From: an uncultured Pelagibacteraceae bacterium
GTDB lineage: Bacteria > Pseudomonadota > Alphaproteobacteria > Pelagibacterales > Pelagibacteraceae
NCBI GenBank assembly: GCA_902534735.1
Contig: CACARD010000006.1
Coordinates: forward strand, 1-64,000
Length of the DNA stretch: 64,000 nt
Direction: 5' to 3'
The notes below the pieces were generated by a model, which was not told the DNA's origin, searched no databases, and worked only from the letters and a program-made list of their open reading frames with translations. Positions 18,118 to 26,732 of this stretch are shown here, piece by piece (within the stretch, counting starts at the first letter, position 1; each line of letters begins with the position of its first letter). The position numbers and the translations under genes are program-made.

Positions 18118-18145
18118 TTAAACGTTTAATATAAATTAATTTATA
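18118..18145. promoter_or_regulatory. Two adjacent palindromes upstream of the Pot-type binding-protein gene
   Basis: Within the 115-base gap between potA-like and potD-like genes lie two back-to-back perfect palindromes: a 12-mer centred on ACGT at 18118-18129 and a 16-mer at 18130-18145. They sit directly before the ribosome site of the binding-protein gene and could form an operator or an AT-rich hairpin. AT-rich palindromes arise often by chance at this base composition. Further upstream, an 8-base inverted repeat (18158-18165 and 18188-18195) is present. Confidence 0.3.
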
Positions 18146-18221
18146 TAAGCGAAGTACAACAAAATCATTATTCAGAGTCAACAGGCCATTTTGTTATAGG
18201 AATACTAGACTATTTGAGAAA

Positions 18222-19307
18222 TTATTTAGGATCTAGGGCTCTAGCGTCTTGACTGTTCCAGCCTACTTTAATTTCATTACCTAATTTTAAATCTAGCTCA
18301 TTTGAGCTGTTTGGAATTTTTAAAATAAATTCTTTATTACCTAAAAGATCTAATCTTACTCTAGTATGATCACCATGGTAGATAACCTCTTCAATCTTTC
18401 CAGTTTGATTATTATCCATTTTATCTTTTGGATTTATTAATGCTCTCTCTGGTCTTATTGAAACTGTTGTTTTGTCACCTTTTGAATTAACTGAAATTGG
18501 ATTAGCTAAAATTTCACCATTTTGTAGTTTAACTTTACAAACATCTTTTGAAATGTCTGTTACTTCTCCACCGAAAGTATTATTTTCACCTATAAACTCT
18601 GCAACAAAAGAATTAACTGGCTCTTCATATAATTTATCAGGACTTGATAATTGTTGAACCTTTCCATCATTAAACACTGCAATCCTATTTGACATTGTTA
18701 ATGCTTCTCCTTGATCGTGTGTAACGTAAACCACAGTAACACCAATATTTTCATGGATATGTTTAATTTCGTATTGCATACTTTCTCTTAAGTTTTTATC
18801 TAAAGCTCCAAGGGGCTCATCCATTAAAACTACTGCAGGATCGAATACAAGGGCTCTTGCAACAGCTACTCTTTGTTGTTGTCCCCCCGACAATTGTGCA
18901 GGCATCCTACTTTCAAATCCTGAAAGAGAAACCATCGACAAAGCTTTATCTACTTTTTTATCAATCTCATCTTTTTGAACTTTTCTTACTCTTAAGGGAA
19001 ATGCTAAATTTTCATAAACTGTCATATGAGGAAACAATGCATAATTTTGAAAAACCATTCCAATTCCTCTTTTGTGTGGTGGAATATTTGAAATAGGATT
19101 TGAGTCTAAATAAATTTCACCATTTGTTGGTGTTTCAAATCCAGCTAACATCATTAGACAAGTTGTTTTTCCTGAACCAGATGGGCCAAGCATAGTGATG
19201 AACTCGCCTTCGGAGATATTAAGATTTAAATCTTTTACTACTAAGACTTTACCATCGTAACTTTTGTCAACTTTATCAAACTTAACGAATTCTGTATTTT
19301 TAGACAT
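18222..19307 (-). CDS. potA: ABC transporter ATP-binding protein, PotA family
   Basis: A 361-residue ATPase with Walker A GPSGSGKT, Q-loop in GMVFQNYALFPHMTV, signature LSGGQQQR, Walker B VVLMDEP, the switch His in YVTHDQGEALTMS, and a C-terminal TOBE domain from about residue 275. I choose the ATG at 19307; a TTG one codon upstream is also in frame. It powers the PotB/PotC-like permeases and lies 38 bases downstream of the eutD-like gene, so transporter and ectoine-type enzymes are probably cotranscribed. Confidence 0.92.
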   Translation of the reverse strand: MSKNTEFVKFDKVDKSYDGKVLVVKDLNLNISEGEFITMLGPSGSGKTTCLMMLAGFETPTNGEIYLDSNPISNIPPHKRGIGMVFQNYALFPHMTVYENLAFPLRVRKVQKDEIDKKVDKALSMVSLSGFESRMPAQLSGGQQQRVAVARALVFDPAVVLMDEPLGALDKNLRESMQYEIKHIHENIGVTVVYVTHDQGEALTMSNRIAVFNDGKVQQLSSPDKLYEEPVNSFVAEFIGENNTFGGEVTDISKDVCKVKLQNGEILANPISVNSKGDKTTVSIRPERALINPKDKMDNNQTGKIEEVIYHGDHTRVRLDLLGNKEFILKIPNSSNELDLKLGNEIKVGWNSQDARALDPK

Positions 19308-19345
19308 CAAGTGTTTAAAACATTTAAGAAGTTAATTATCAATAG

Positions 19346-20518
19346 CTAATAGTTCTTTATATGTAGCTCTTTTGGAAAATTACATAATAATTCACAACCT
19401 TTGTCGGTAACTCGGATTGCTTCAGATGCTTCTACTCCCCAATCACCAAACTGCATTACTGCAATCATATGAAAACAAACATTTGGTTCAAGTACTGTCA
19501 TATCACCTTTATAAATATTTAAAGTATGCTCTCCCCAGTCTGGTGGATATCCGATACCTATTGAGTAACCCGTTCTTGATTTCTTCTCGATACCATATTT
19601 ATCTAAAATTTTCCAAAAAGCTTGGGCAACATCATTCGCAGTATTTCCAGGTTTTGTAGCATCAATTCCAGCTTGTAAAGCTTCTATAGTTTTATTCATT
19701 GTATCTATTTTTAATTGATCAGGCTTACCTAATAAAATTGTTCGAGCCATAGGTGCATGGTATCTTTTATAAACACCTGAAAGTTCAATTATAGTTGCTT
19801 CACCTTCAACAAATTTATCTTGTGTTGCTGTTAAATGAGAAGCAGATGTGCCTTTTCCAGTTGGAAGAAGCGTTGCAATACTAGAATATTCACCTCCAAA
19901 TTCTTCTGTGCCATAAAACAAAGACTTTTGAATTTCTCCAACAGCATCGCATTGTCTTGTACCAGGTTTAATTACTTCCATTGCGGTTTTCATTCCTTTT
20001 TGAGAAATTAAAGCAGCAGACTTCATATAATTTATCTCTGCATTAGATTTAATTAATCTAGCCCAATTAACTAGTCGATCAGAATCAATTATGTTTGCAT
20101 TTGGTAATCCCTGTTTAATCTTTTCATAACAAAAAGCTGTAAAATAATGAGCATCCATTTCAACTCCAATAGACAGTTTATCCCATTTTTTTTCTTTAAT
20201 TACTTTGGTCAAGTAATCATAGGGATGTTTTGGCCAAGTATGGATATAACTCTCATCATAAACAATAATATTATCTTTATTTAAATAGGTTTTTATGTAT
20301 GCCCCACCTGCATCCTGGTCTCTAACAAAGCAAATTGGTTCTTTTGAATCAACGTGCACTAATACACATTGTGCATAATAAAAAGACCAAGCATCGTAGC
20401 CTGTAAGATAATTCATGTTATTTGTGTCGTGAGAAATAATTAAATCAATTTTTTTCTCTCTCATCAGGGATTGAACTTTTAATAGTCTTTGTTTGTATTC
20501 CTCTTTTGAAAAAGACAT
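19346..20518 (-). CDS. doeA: M24-family hydrolase, ectoine hydrolase type (EutD/DoeA)
   Basis: A 390-residue creatinase/prolidase-fold protein. The N-terminal domain carries SHDTNNMNYLTGYDAWSFY and the C-terminal pita-bread domain the stretch GYSIGIGYPPDWGEHTLNI, characteristic of ectoine hydrolases. The metal ligands of true M24 metallopeptidases are not conserved (the first Asp is Glu in IELSG, and HAPMAR replaces the second Asp region), as expected for the metal-free ectoine hydrolases and creatinases. It should open the ectoine ring to N-acetyl-diaminobutyrate. It follows the eutA-like gene by three bases. DddP-type DMSP lyases also have this fold, but the PPDWGE motif favours ectoine hydrolase. 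Confidence 0.78.
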   Translation of the reverse strand: MSFSKEEYKQRLLKVQSLMREKKIDLIISHDTNNMNYLTGYDAWSFYYAQCVLVHVDSKEPICFVRDQDAGGAYIKTYLNKDNIIVYDESYIHTWPKHPYDYLTKVIKEKKWDKLSIGVEMDAHYFTAFCYEKIKQGLPNANIIDSDRLVNWARLIKSNAEINYMKSAALISQKGMKTAMEVIKPGTRQCDAVGEIQKSLFYGTEEFGGEYSSIATLLPTGKGTSASHLTATQDKFVEGEATIIELSGVYKRYHAPMARTILLGKPDQLKIDTMNKTIEALQAGIDATKPGNTANDVAQAFWKILDKYGIEKKSRTGYSIGIGYPPDWGEHTLNIYKGDMTVLEPNVCFHMIAVMQFGDWGVEASEAIRVTDKGCELLCNFPKELHIKNY

Positions 20519-20521
20519 AGA

Positions 20522-21262
20522 TTAATCAAACAGTCTTCCAAATCCTTTTACAGATTTATTTTCACCTATGTTTTCCAAAGACTCCCATATTAATGCTTGG
20601 TTGCTTGAAAGAACTGGTATTCCAAGTTTATCTTCTAATTTTTGTATCAAAGGTAGAACTGGTAAAGCAGTACAAGATACAAATAAAGCATCTGACTCAC
20701 TTACATCTAAGTTTTTAAGAACATCAAACAGATAATTTTGATCTACTTTGCCAATCTCCATATCAGAATGAATATCAAAGTATGAATTTGAGGTGATTTC
20801 AAAACCAGACGTTTTAAAGTAATCAACAACATCATCGTTAACTTTTTTACTATAAGGTGTGAATATAGAAAGTTTTTTAATATTTAATTTTTTTAATGCT
20901 TTCAAAGCTGCTGTACTTGGTGTTGAAAGTTTTGCCTCAGGTTTTGCTGCTTGTATTTTATTTTTAATGTTATCATATCCTGCTGCAATAGTTCCTGATG
21001 TACAAGCATATACAACACAGTCTAATTTTTGCTCTGGCAAGATATCTCTTGTTACTTGAGTAATATTCTCTGACATTTTGATCAAATTCTCTTTGGTTAA
21101 GGGGTTGTAACATTCTATTCTATTTACAAAAAAATCTATTTTTTTATCTTTAATTATACTTATAAAATCTTTTTCAATCACTAGATCGGTTGCTAAAGCG
21201 ATGAGCCCAATACGTGGATTTTGGTTATTTTCAAACTTTGGTTCTATTTTTTGTGATTTCAT
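20522..21262 (-). CDS. eutA: Asp/Glu racemase-superfamily protein, ectoine utilisation EutA type
   Basis: A 246-residue protein of the maleate isomerase/arylmalonate decarboxylase/Asp-Glu racemase group: N-terminal PRIGLIALATDLVIEKDF, first Cys in YACTSGT and second Cys in FVSCTALP, with RIECYNPLT between. EutA proteins always travel with ectoine hydrolase in ectoine-utilisation clusters; their exact role is not settled. Here it is the first gene of the minus-strand run and starts 116 bases from the divergent aldehyde dehydrogenase gene. EutB, EutC and the deacetylase EutE are not in this window. Confidence 0.75.
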   Translation of the reverse strand: MKSQKIEPKFENNQNPRIGLIALATDLVIEKDFISIIKDKKIDFFVNRIECYNPLTKENLIKMSENITQVTRDILPEQKLDCVVYACTSGTIAAGYDNIKNKIQAAKPEAKLSTPSTAALKALKKLNIKKLSIFTPYSKKVNDDVVDYFKTSGFEITSNSYFDIHSDMEIGKVDQNYLFDVLKNLDVSESDALFVSCTALPVLPLIQKLEDKLGIPVLSSNQALIWESLENIGENKSVKGFGRLFD

Positions 21263-21378
21263 AAATATAATATATCACCACATATTGATTAATCATTAAA
21301 ATTTAAAAACTGCATCTAATTTCTTGAATGGTAAGAGTAAATAAACGTATAATAAGAAAAATTAATTTTGAAATAAAA

Positions 21379-22812
21379 ATGCTCGATAAAAAAAAGTTTT
21401 ATATCAATGGCAGATGGGTTGAGCCAGTAAACAAGAATGAATGTGAAGTTATTAATCCATCAACAGAAGAAGTTTGTGCAATTATAAGTCTTGGAAGCTC
21501 TGATGATACAAATGCTGCAGTCAAAGCAGCAAAATCTGCATTTGGGACTTGGAAAGAAACTTCAAAAGAAGAAAGGTTAAATTTATTAGAAAAATTATTA
21601 AAAATTTATAATTCTAGATGGGATGATATGACTGATGCTATTACTACAGAGCTTGGTTGTCCTAAAGATTGGTGTTCAGCTAATCAAACATCTTCTGGCG
21701 CAGGTCATATAGAAGACTTTATAAAAAGATTAAAAGATTTTGAATTCGAACCAGGTTTTGATAAAGGATCTACTAATCATATTGTATATGAGCCAATTGG
21801 AGTTTGTGGATTAATTACACCTTGGAATTGGCCTATAAATCAAATTGCTTTAAAAGTAATTCCAGCTTTTGCTACTGGATGTACAATGGTACTTAAGCCA
21901 TCTGAAATTGCACCATTGTCAGGAATGCTATTTGCAGAGATGATAGATGAGGCAGGATTTCCAGCTGGAGTGTTTAATCTAGTGAATGGTGATGGGCCTG
22001 GTGTTGGAACTGACTTATCAGGACATCCTGATGTTGATATGGTCTCATTTACAGGATCTACTAGAGCTGGAAAATTAATTACAAAGAATGCTGCTGAAAC
22101 TATAAAAAGAGTTTGTCTTGAACTTGGTGGTAAAGGTGGAAATATTGTTTTTGCTGATGCATATCCTGATGCAGTTAGAGATGGCATTAGAAACGTAATG
22201 AGTAATTCAGGTCAATCATGTGATGCTCCAACTAGAATGCTTGTTGAAAAATCAATTTATAAAAGAGCTGTTGAAGAAGCTGCAGACGAAGCAAATAAAA
22301 TTAAAGTTGATCTTGCTTCAAAAGCTGGTGATCACATAGGACCTGTAATTTCAAAAACTCAATTCGATAAAATTCAGAGTTTAATAAATAGTGGAATTGA
22401 AGAAGGTGCTACTTTAGTGGCAGGTGGTCCTGATAAACCTGAAGACTTAAAGAAAGGTTATTTTATTAAGCCGACGGTATTCACTGATGTTAATAATAAT
22501 ATGAGAATTGCTAAAGAGGAAATATTTGGACCAGTATTGTCAATCATTCCTTTTGAAAACGAAGAGGAAGCTATCCAAATTACAAATGACACAGAATATG
22601 GATTAGGAAACTATTTACAAACTGAGGATAAAGAAAAGGCAAAAAGAGTCTCAAAAAAATTAAGATCTGGGATTGTGTATGTAAATCATAAAGCAGCAGA
22701 CTCTGGAACTCCTTTTGGTGGCTATAGACAATCCGGAAATGGACGTGAGGGTGGAACCTGGGGATTGCATGAATATCTAGAGGTAAAAACTATTACTGAA
22801 TGGAAAAATTAA
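21379..22812 (+). CDS. NAD(P)-dependent aldehyde dehydrogenase
   Basis: A 477-residue aldehyde dehydrogenase from the ATG at 21379, whose product begins MLDKKKFYINGRWVEP as usual for the family; an ATG at 21328 would add a 17-residue basic tail and is less likely. It contains TPWNWPINQ, the FTGSTRAG nucleotide-binding turn, the general-base ELGGKGGN segment and the nucleophile Cys in NSGQSCDAPTR. It oxidises an aldehyde to the acid in the cytoplasm. Divergence from the eutA-eutD genes suggests aspartate semialdehyde (the DoeC step) as one option; DhaS-like broad activity is another. Confidence 0.9.
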   Translation: MLDKKKFYINGRWVEPVNKNECEVINPSTEEVCAIISLGSSDDTNAAVKAAKSAFGTWKETSKEERLNLLEKLLKIYNSRWDDMTDAITTELGCPKDWCSANQTSSGAGHIEDFIKRLKDFEFEPGFDKGSTNHIVYEPIGVCGLITPWNWPINQIALKVIPAFATGCTMVLKPSEIAPLSGMLFAEMIDEAGFPAGVFNLVNGDGPGVGTDLSGHPDVDMVSFTGSTRAGKLITKNAAETIKRVCLELGGKGGNIVFADAYPDAVRDGIRNVMSNSGQSCDAPTRMLVEKSIYKRAVEEAADEANKIKVDLASKAGDHIGPVISKTQFDKIQSLINSGIEEGATLVAGGPDKPEDLKKGYFIKPTVFTDVNNNMRIAKEEIFGPVLSIIPFENEEEAIQITNDTEYGLGNYLQTEDKEKAKRVSKKLRSGIVYVNHKAADSGTPFGGYRQSGNGREGGTWGLHEYLEVKTITEWKN

Positions 22813-22813
22813 A

Positions 22814-23194
22814 ATGCTTGGTTATGTAATGGTAGGAACCAATAACTTAGAAAAAGCAATAATTTTTTATGATGAAGTCTTAAAAGTTTTAAATCTAGAA
22901 AGAAATTATAAAGATGAAGTTTGTGCTGGTTACACAGAAAAAAATGGCGATGGAACTATAGAGTTTTATGTGACCAAACCTGTCAATATGAAAGAGGCAA
23001 CAAATGGAAATGGAACGCAAGTTTCATTTATTACATCATCTAGGGATATAGTTGATAAGTTTCATGAGATTGGACTTAAGGCAGGTGGAAAAAGTGAAGG
23101 AGCTGGAGGTGAAAGACCAGAAGGTTCTGGAGTTTACTATTCTTATATTCGAGATCTTGATAATAATAAAATTTGTGCTTTCACAAACAATTAA
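22814..23194 (+). CDS. VOC-superfamily (glyoxalase/bleomycin resistance) protein
   Basis: A 126-residue single-module VOC protein: MLGYVMVGTNNLEKAIIFYDEVL is the classic first beta-alpha-beta unit, and the second half ends YSYIRDLDNNKICAF, the usual metal-site strand. It begins one base after the aldehyde dehydrogenase stop and its stop overlaps the next ATG by one base, so it is in the same operon. Related proteins are glyoxalase I-like lyases, epimerases or dioxygenases; which one applies cannot be told. Confidence 0.85.
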   Translation: MLGYVMVGTNNLEKAIIFYDEVLKVLNLERNYKDEVCAGYTEKNGDGTIEFYVTKPVNMKEATNGNGTQVSFITSSRDIVDKFHEIGLKAGGKSEGAGGERPEGSGVYYSYIRDLDNNKICAFTNN

Positions 23195-24105
23195 TGTCTT
23201 ACACTTTAATTCAAGAAAAAATCGATCAAGGAAAAATTATTTTACTTGATGGAGGTATAGGTGCTGAGCTTGAAAAAAAAGGAGCTAAAATGGATCAAAA
23301 CCTTTGGTGTGGAAAATGTTCGGTAGATAGCCCAGAATTTCTAAAAGAAGTTCATGAAAATTATATTGATGCAGGTGCTGATGTTATTACAACAAATACT
23401 TATGCTACAACTCCAATTTCTCTTAGAAAACACGGATATGAAAACTCAGTTGAATTATTTAATAAACAAGCAGTTCAAATTGCAAAACAAGCAATTGATA
23501 ATTCAAAAAAGAGCATCTGTTTAGCAGGAAGTGTTTCGAGTTATGGAAGTTTTCTTAAACTTGGAACAAAGAACATGAAGCCATGTTTTAATGAGCAGAT
23601 TAAAATTTTATCAAATGAGGGTGTTGATTTAATAATTTTAGAAGCAATGACGTCTCAAGCAGAAATTGTAGAGACTATGCTTGAGTGTTCTTCAAATATA
23701 AAATTACCTGTTTGGCTTTCTATTTCCTGTGTAATAGATCATAATACAAAAAATGTTACGCTTGGCTATGATGATGTTAAGAATAAAACTGAAATTTACG
23801 AGGATTTAGAAGAATCGTTGAAAAGTTTTAGTAAATTACATAATGGACCAATTTTAATTGCTCACTCAGACATTAAAACAACGAGTGCAGCTTTAGATAC
23901 TGCATTAAAAAATTATAATGGGGTTATTGGTGCTTACCCTAATAAAGGCTATTACGAAAAACCAAATTGGAAGTTTGTAGATAATTTTTCACCTAATGAT
24001 TATTTGAAAGTTGCAAAAAAATGGGTTAGCAAAGGTGTAAAAATTGTTGGTGGTTGTTGTGGTATAGGAGTTGAAGAGATAAAAGCTGTTTCAATTTTGA
24101 AGTAA
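23194..24105 (+). CDS. Homocysteine S-methyltransferase family protein (BHMT/MmuM-like), copy 1
   Basis: A 303-residue zinc methyltransferase barrel. The ATG at 23194 overlaps the previous stop (TAATG); a GTG seven codons upstream is less likely. Family features are ILLDGGIGAELE, TTNTYATTP, the first zinc Cys in LSISCV and the Cys pair in VGGCCGIG near the C-terminus. These proteins move a methyl from betaine, S-methylmethionine or a dimethylsulfonio compound to homocysteine, giving methionine. Given betaine and DMSP-type genes in the window, betaine or a sulfonium donor is likely, but the donor cannot be read. Confidence 0.87.
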   Translation: MSYTLIQEKIDQGKIILLDGGIGAELEKKGAKMDQNLWCGKCSVDSPEFLKEVHENYIDAGADVITTNTYATTPISLRKHGYENSVELFNKQAVQIAKQAIDNSKKSICLAGSVSSYGSFLKLGTKNMKPCFNEQIKILSNEGVDLIILEAMTSQAEIVETMLECSSNIKLPVWLSISCVIDHNTKNVTLGYDDVKNKTEIYEDLEESLKSFSKLHNGPILIAHSDIKTTSAALDTALKNYNGVIGAYPNKGYYEKPNWKFVDNFSPNDYLKVAKKWVSKGVKIVGGCCGIGVEEIKAVSILK

Positions 24106-24122
24106 TAATATATTGTAAAATT

Positions 24123-24578
24123 ATGAAAACTTTTATTGGTGGTATTGGTTGTTTTTGGGACGAAACTAAATACGATGGTATAAAAGGAATATTATCTACA
24201 GAATGTGGTTACTGCGGAGGTGATGATCCTAACGTTACTTACAAAGCAGTTTGTGGTGGGGATACAGGTCACATAGAAGTAGTTAAAGTTCAATATGATG
24301 AAAATATTTTAAGCTATGAAGATATGGTCAGATTATTTTTTAAACTCCATGACTCAACTCAAAAAAATAGACAAGGAACTTATGTAGGAATTCAATATCG
24401 GTCTGAGATATTTTATAATAATGATAATGAAAAAAATACGGCAGAGAAAATTTTAAAAGAAATGAATGAGAAATTAGATGGAAAAGTTACTACAAAGATT
24501 TCCAAAGAAAAAAACTATTGTAAAGCGGAAGGCTATCATCAAAATTACGAGAAAAATAAATCTCTTAAGTTTGGATAA
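24123..24578 (+). CDS. msrA: Peptide-methionine (S)-S-oxide reductase MsrA
   Basis: A 151-residue MsrA with the catalytic Cys10 in GCFW, CGYCGG, VCGGDTGHIEVVKV, the HDSTQKNRQGTYVG segment and QYRSEIF. It repairs methionine-S-sulfoxide in proteins using thioredoxin. It is slightly short, ending shortly after EGYHQNYE. It lies 17 bases after the homocysteine methyltransferase gene in the plus-strand run. The MsrB partner is encoded at 60825-61193. Confidence 0.93.
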   Translation: MKTFIGGIGCFWDETKYDGIKGILSTECGYCGGDDPNVTYKAVCGGDTGHIEVVKVQYDENILSYEDMVRLFFKLHDSTQKNRQGTYVGIQYRSEIFYNNDNEKNTAEKILKEMNEKLDGKVTTKISKEKNYCKAEGYHQNYEKNKSLKFG

Positions 24579-24589
24579 AAAATACTAAT

Positions 24590-25747
24590 TTGAAAAAAAT
24601 TATTTCAGAAAAAAATCCAGAATTAGTTACAAGAAAAGATAATAAAGCTCAATGGAATCTCCCAAATAAAAGGAGGTTGGGTTTTAGAAATTTATATAAA
24701 ATTAATAGATATGGAATATACCTTAGATCAGATTTTGTTTTAAAATTAAAAAAAAAAATTAATAAGAAAATTGGTAAATTATCTTCTGTAAAAAAGGTAA
24801 CTAAAAATAAAGCTTTTTGCTCTTTAATAGTTGGTAAAGATCAGGATATTTTATTCGAGCAGTATGCAAAGGACTTTTCTACAAATCAGCCTCAAACAAT
24901 TATGTCAATTACAAAAATGTTTATACATTTATTTGTTGGAGAGCTGATAGACAGAAAACAAATTAACTTAAATAAGAAAATTTCATTTTACTTGCCAAAA
25001 ATTGGCAGTGGTTATGCAAATGCAAAAGTAAAAGACGTTTTAGACATGAACATTGTAAATCTATATAGCGAAGATTATACAAAAGCTTATTCGTCTTCAT
25101 TTTTACATGAGCCTGTGGGAGGATGGAGATTGCCTATTAAAGGTAAAAACATTCAAAGCCAGGAACAATATTTAAATTCAATTAAATCTTTAAAAAGCAG
25201 AGATTTAAAAAATTATACCGATCTGGCGCATTATAAATCAGCTAATACCGATGTTATTGGGTTAATTGTAGAAAAAGTAAGTAAAAAAAGTTTAAGACAA
25301 TGGCTGTTGGAAACAGTTGAAGCAACAGGATTTGAAGAAGGATTGTATATAGGCACTGATAGATTTGGAACACCGTGGATGTCTGGGGGTGGAAGTTTAA
25401 TTACAAGAGATTTTTTAAGAATGGGTTTACTTTTTTCTAGGTTTGGAAAAGGTATAAATGGAAAAAATATTGGTTCTAAAACTTTTTTGAGTAAAACTAT
25501 TAATAGTGAGGGACCCAAATACATTCAATTATCTAAAGACAAATTTGTCTGTTATGTTAATTCTTTAATGAAATGCGGTAACTGGATTGGTCACTCTGGG
25601 TATGGGGGCCAATTTTTAGGAATAAATTTGAAAACAAAAGTTGTTGCTGCTTTTTTTTCAGTCTTAGAGACCAAATCTGCAACAAATGAAAAATATAAAA
25701 AAGATATGGTAAATATGATAGACCAAATAATTAGTAAAGATTACTAA
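24590..25747 (+). CDS. Serine hydrolase, beta-lactamase/class C family
   Basis: A 385-residue protein of the penicillin-binding/beta-lactamase-like fold. The SxxK nucleophile is Ser106-Ile-Thr-Lys109, a Tyr/Asn pair occurs in HYKSANTDVIG (YxxxN spacing rather than the usual YxN), and the third motif is HSGYGGQF near residue 335. No signal peptide is visible, so it appears cytoplasmic, as in many 6-aminohexanoate-dimer hydrolase or esterase-type members. The start is TTG at 24590; the first in-frame ATG would remove the catalytic region's N-terminal strand. Ends two bases before the convergent gene's stop. Substrate unknown. Confidence 0.8.
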   Translation: MKKIISEKNPELVTRKDNKAQWNLPNKRRLGFRNLYKINRYGIYLRSDFVLKLKKKINKKIGKLSSVKKVTKNKAFCSLIVGKDQDILFEQYAKDFSTNQPQTIMSITKMFIHLFVGELIDRKQINLNKKISFYLPKIGSGYANAKVKDVLDMNIVNLYSEDYTKAYSSSFLHEPVGGWRLPIKGKNIQSQEQYLNSIKSLKSRDLKNYTDLAHYKSANTDVIGLIVEKVSKKSLRQWLLETVEATGFEEGLYIGTDRFGTPWMSGGGSLITRDFLRMGLLFSRFGKGINGKNIGSKTFLSKTINSEGPKYIQLSKDKFVCYVNSLMKCGNWIGHSGYGGQFLGINLKTKVVAAFFSVLETKSATNEKYKKDMVNMIDQIISKDY

Positions 25748-25748
25748 A

Positions 25749-26732
25749 TTAAGAAAATTTAGTTATTAATGATTTTAAATGTTTATCTGTGACGCCACAA
25801 CACCCCCCAATAATTTTTACCTGATCGTCTATTAACTCAGAACACTTATCAACAAATTCAATTTCATTTTCAGTTATTAATGCCTGCATAGTACTAGTGT
25901 CAAATTTATGAATCTCTGGATAGAACATAATTGGCCCATTCCAATTTGATTTTAAAACTTTCATTCCTTCTTTTGTATCAATAAACCAACTATGCATTAT
26001 GCCATAAACATCTCCACCGATAGATTTGAGTGAATTAATTATTTCAGCAAAATTAATAATTTTATCTTCAGGAAGGAATTTTGGCTCATCAGGATATTTT
26101 AAAGGGTCATATATAATAGATCTCTCTTTTTCTGCTCTAAAATTTCTACCTACTACGGTTTCATCAAATTTACTTATGCAGCAACTTAATCCAACCCAGA
26201 CAGGCAAACCTGTTTCTAAAGCAGCATTTAACAAAATTTTAGCGTGATCAATATCTAAAAGCATTTCAAGAATAAGCACTTCGACTCCCTCTTCTTTTAA
26301 TACCTTCGCTTGTTCTTTATAATTTTTTTCTTCTTTTGCAAATGATGGTACAAATTTTGTGTCAGGTCTAAATTCATTTTCAGCCAAAGCTAAATATGTT
26401 GACATGCTTCCAGCAATTTTAATTTTTTTTCCAGAATTTTTGACTGCTTGTCTAGCTAACTTAACTGTATCAATGTTAATTTTTATAGTCTGATCTCCTA
26501 AATTCGAAGGCTCAAGACAATGCCTTGCAGTTCCAAAAGTATTGGTTGTTATCATATCGCATCCAGCGTTTATATGACTTTCGTGTACTTTAATTACTAT
26601 TTCTGGTGAGAAAACATTTGCTAAACCAGAAAAAGCTGGTCCCATTTTTCCACCAAGTCTCTGAATTTCTGAACCTGTTCCGCCATCTAAGAAGATTTTT
26701 TTTTTTGATTTCAATAATTCATTAATATCCAT
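25749..26732 (-). CDS. Homocysteine S-methyltransferase family protein (BHMT-like), copy 2
   Basis: A 327-residue zinc methyltransferase with IFLDGGTGSEIQRLGG, TTNTFGTARHCL, first zinc Cys in VGLSCCIS and the Cys pair in IIGGCCGVT. It is clearly a paralogue of the protein at 23194-24105 but diverged, so it probably uses another methyl donor. The ATG overlaps the stop of the EamA-type transporter gene by one base (TAATG), placing it last in the run Fe-ADH, amidase, EamA, methyltransferase. Methionine formation from homocysteine is the expected outcome. Confidence 0.87.
   Translation of the reverse strand: MDINELLKSKKKIFLDGGTGSEIQRLGGKMGPAFSGLANVFSPEIVIKVHESHINAGCDMITTNTFGTARHCLEPSNLGDQTIKINIDTVKLARQAVKNSGKKIKIAGSMSTYLALAENEFRPDTKFVPSFAKEEKNYKEQAKVLKEEGVEVLILEMLLDIDHAKILLNAALETGLPVWVGLSCCISKFDETVVGRNFRAEKERSIIYDPLKYPDEPKFLPEDKIINFAEIINSLKSIGGDVYGIMHSWFIDTKEGMKVLKSNWNGPIMFYPEIHKFDTSTMQALITENEIEFVDKCSELIDDQVKIIGGCCGVTDKHLKSLITKFS

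Noticed and set aside
18158..18195. Eight-base inverted repeat between potA and potD homologues as a terminator
   Set aside because: The arms are AT-rich, the loop is 22 bases and no T run follows, so it does not look like a terminator.
19346..20518. Xaa-Pro aminopeptidase or DddP DMSP lyase
   Set aside because: Metal ligands are not conserved and the PPDWGE motif plus EutA neighbour favour ectoine hydrolase.
21328..21378. Earlier ATG for the aldehyde dehydrogenase
   Set aside because: The extra 17 basic residues are not part of the family; the ATG at 21379 gives the normal N-terminus and length.
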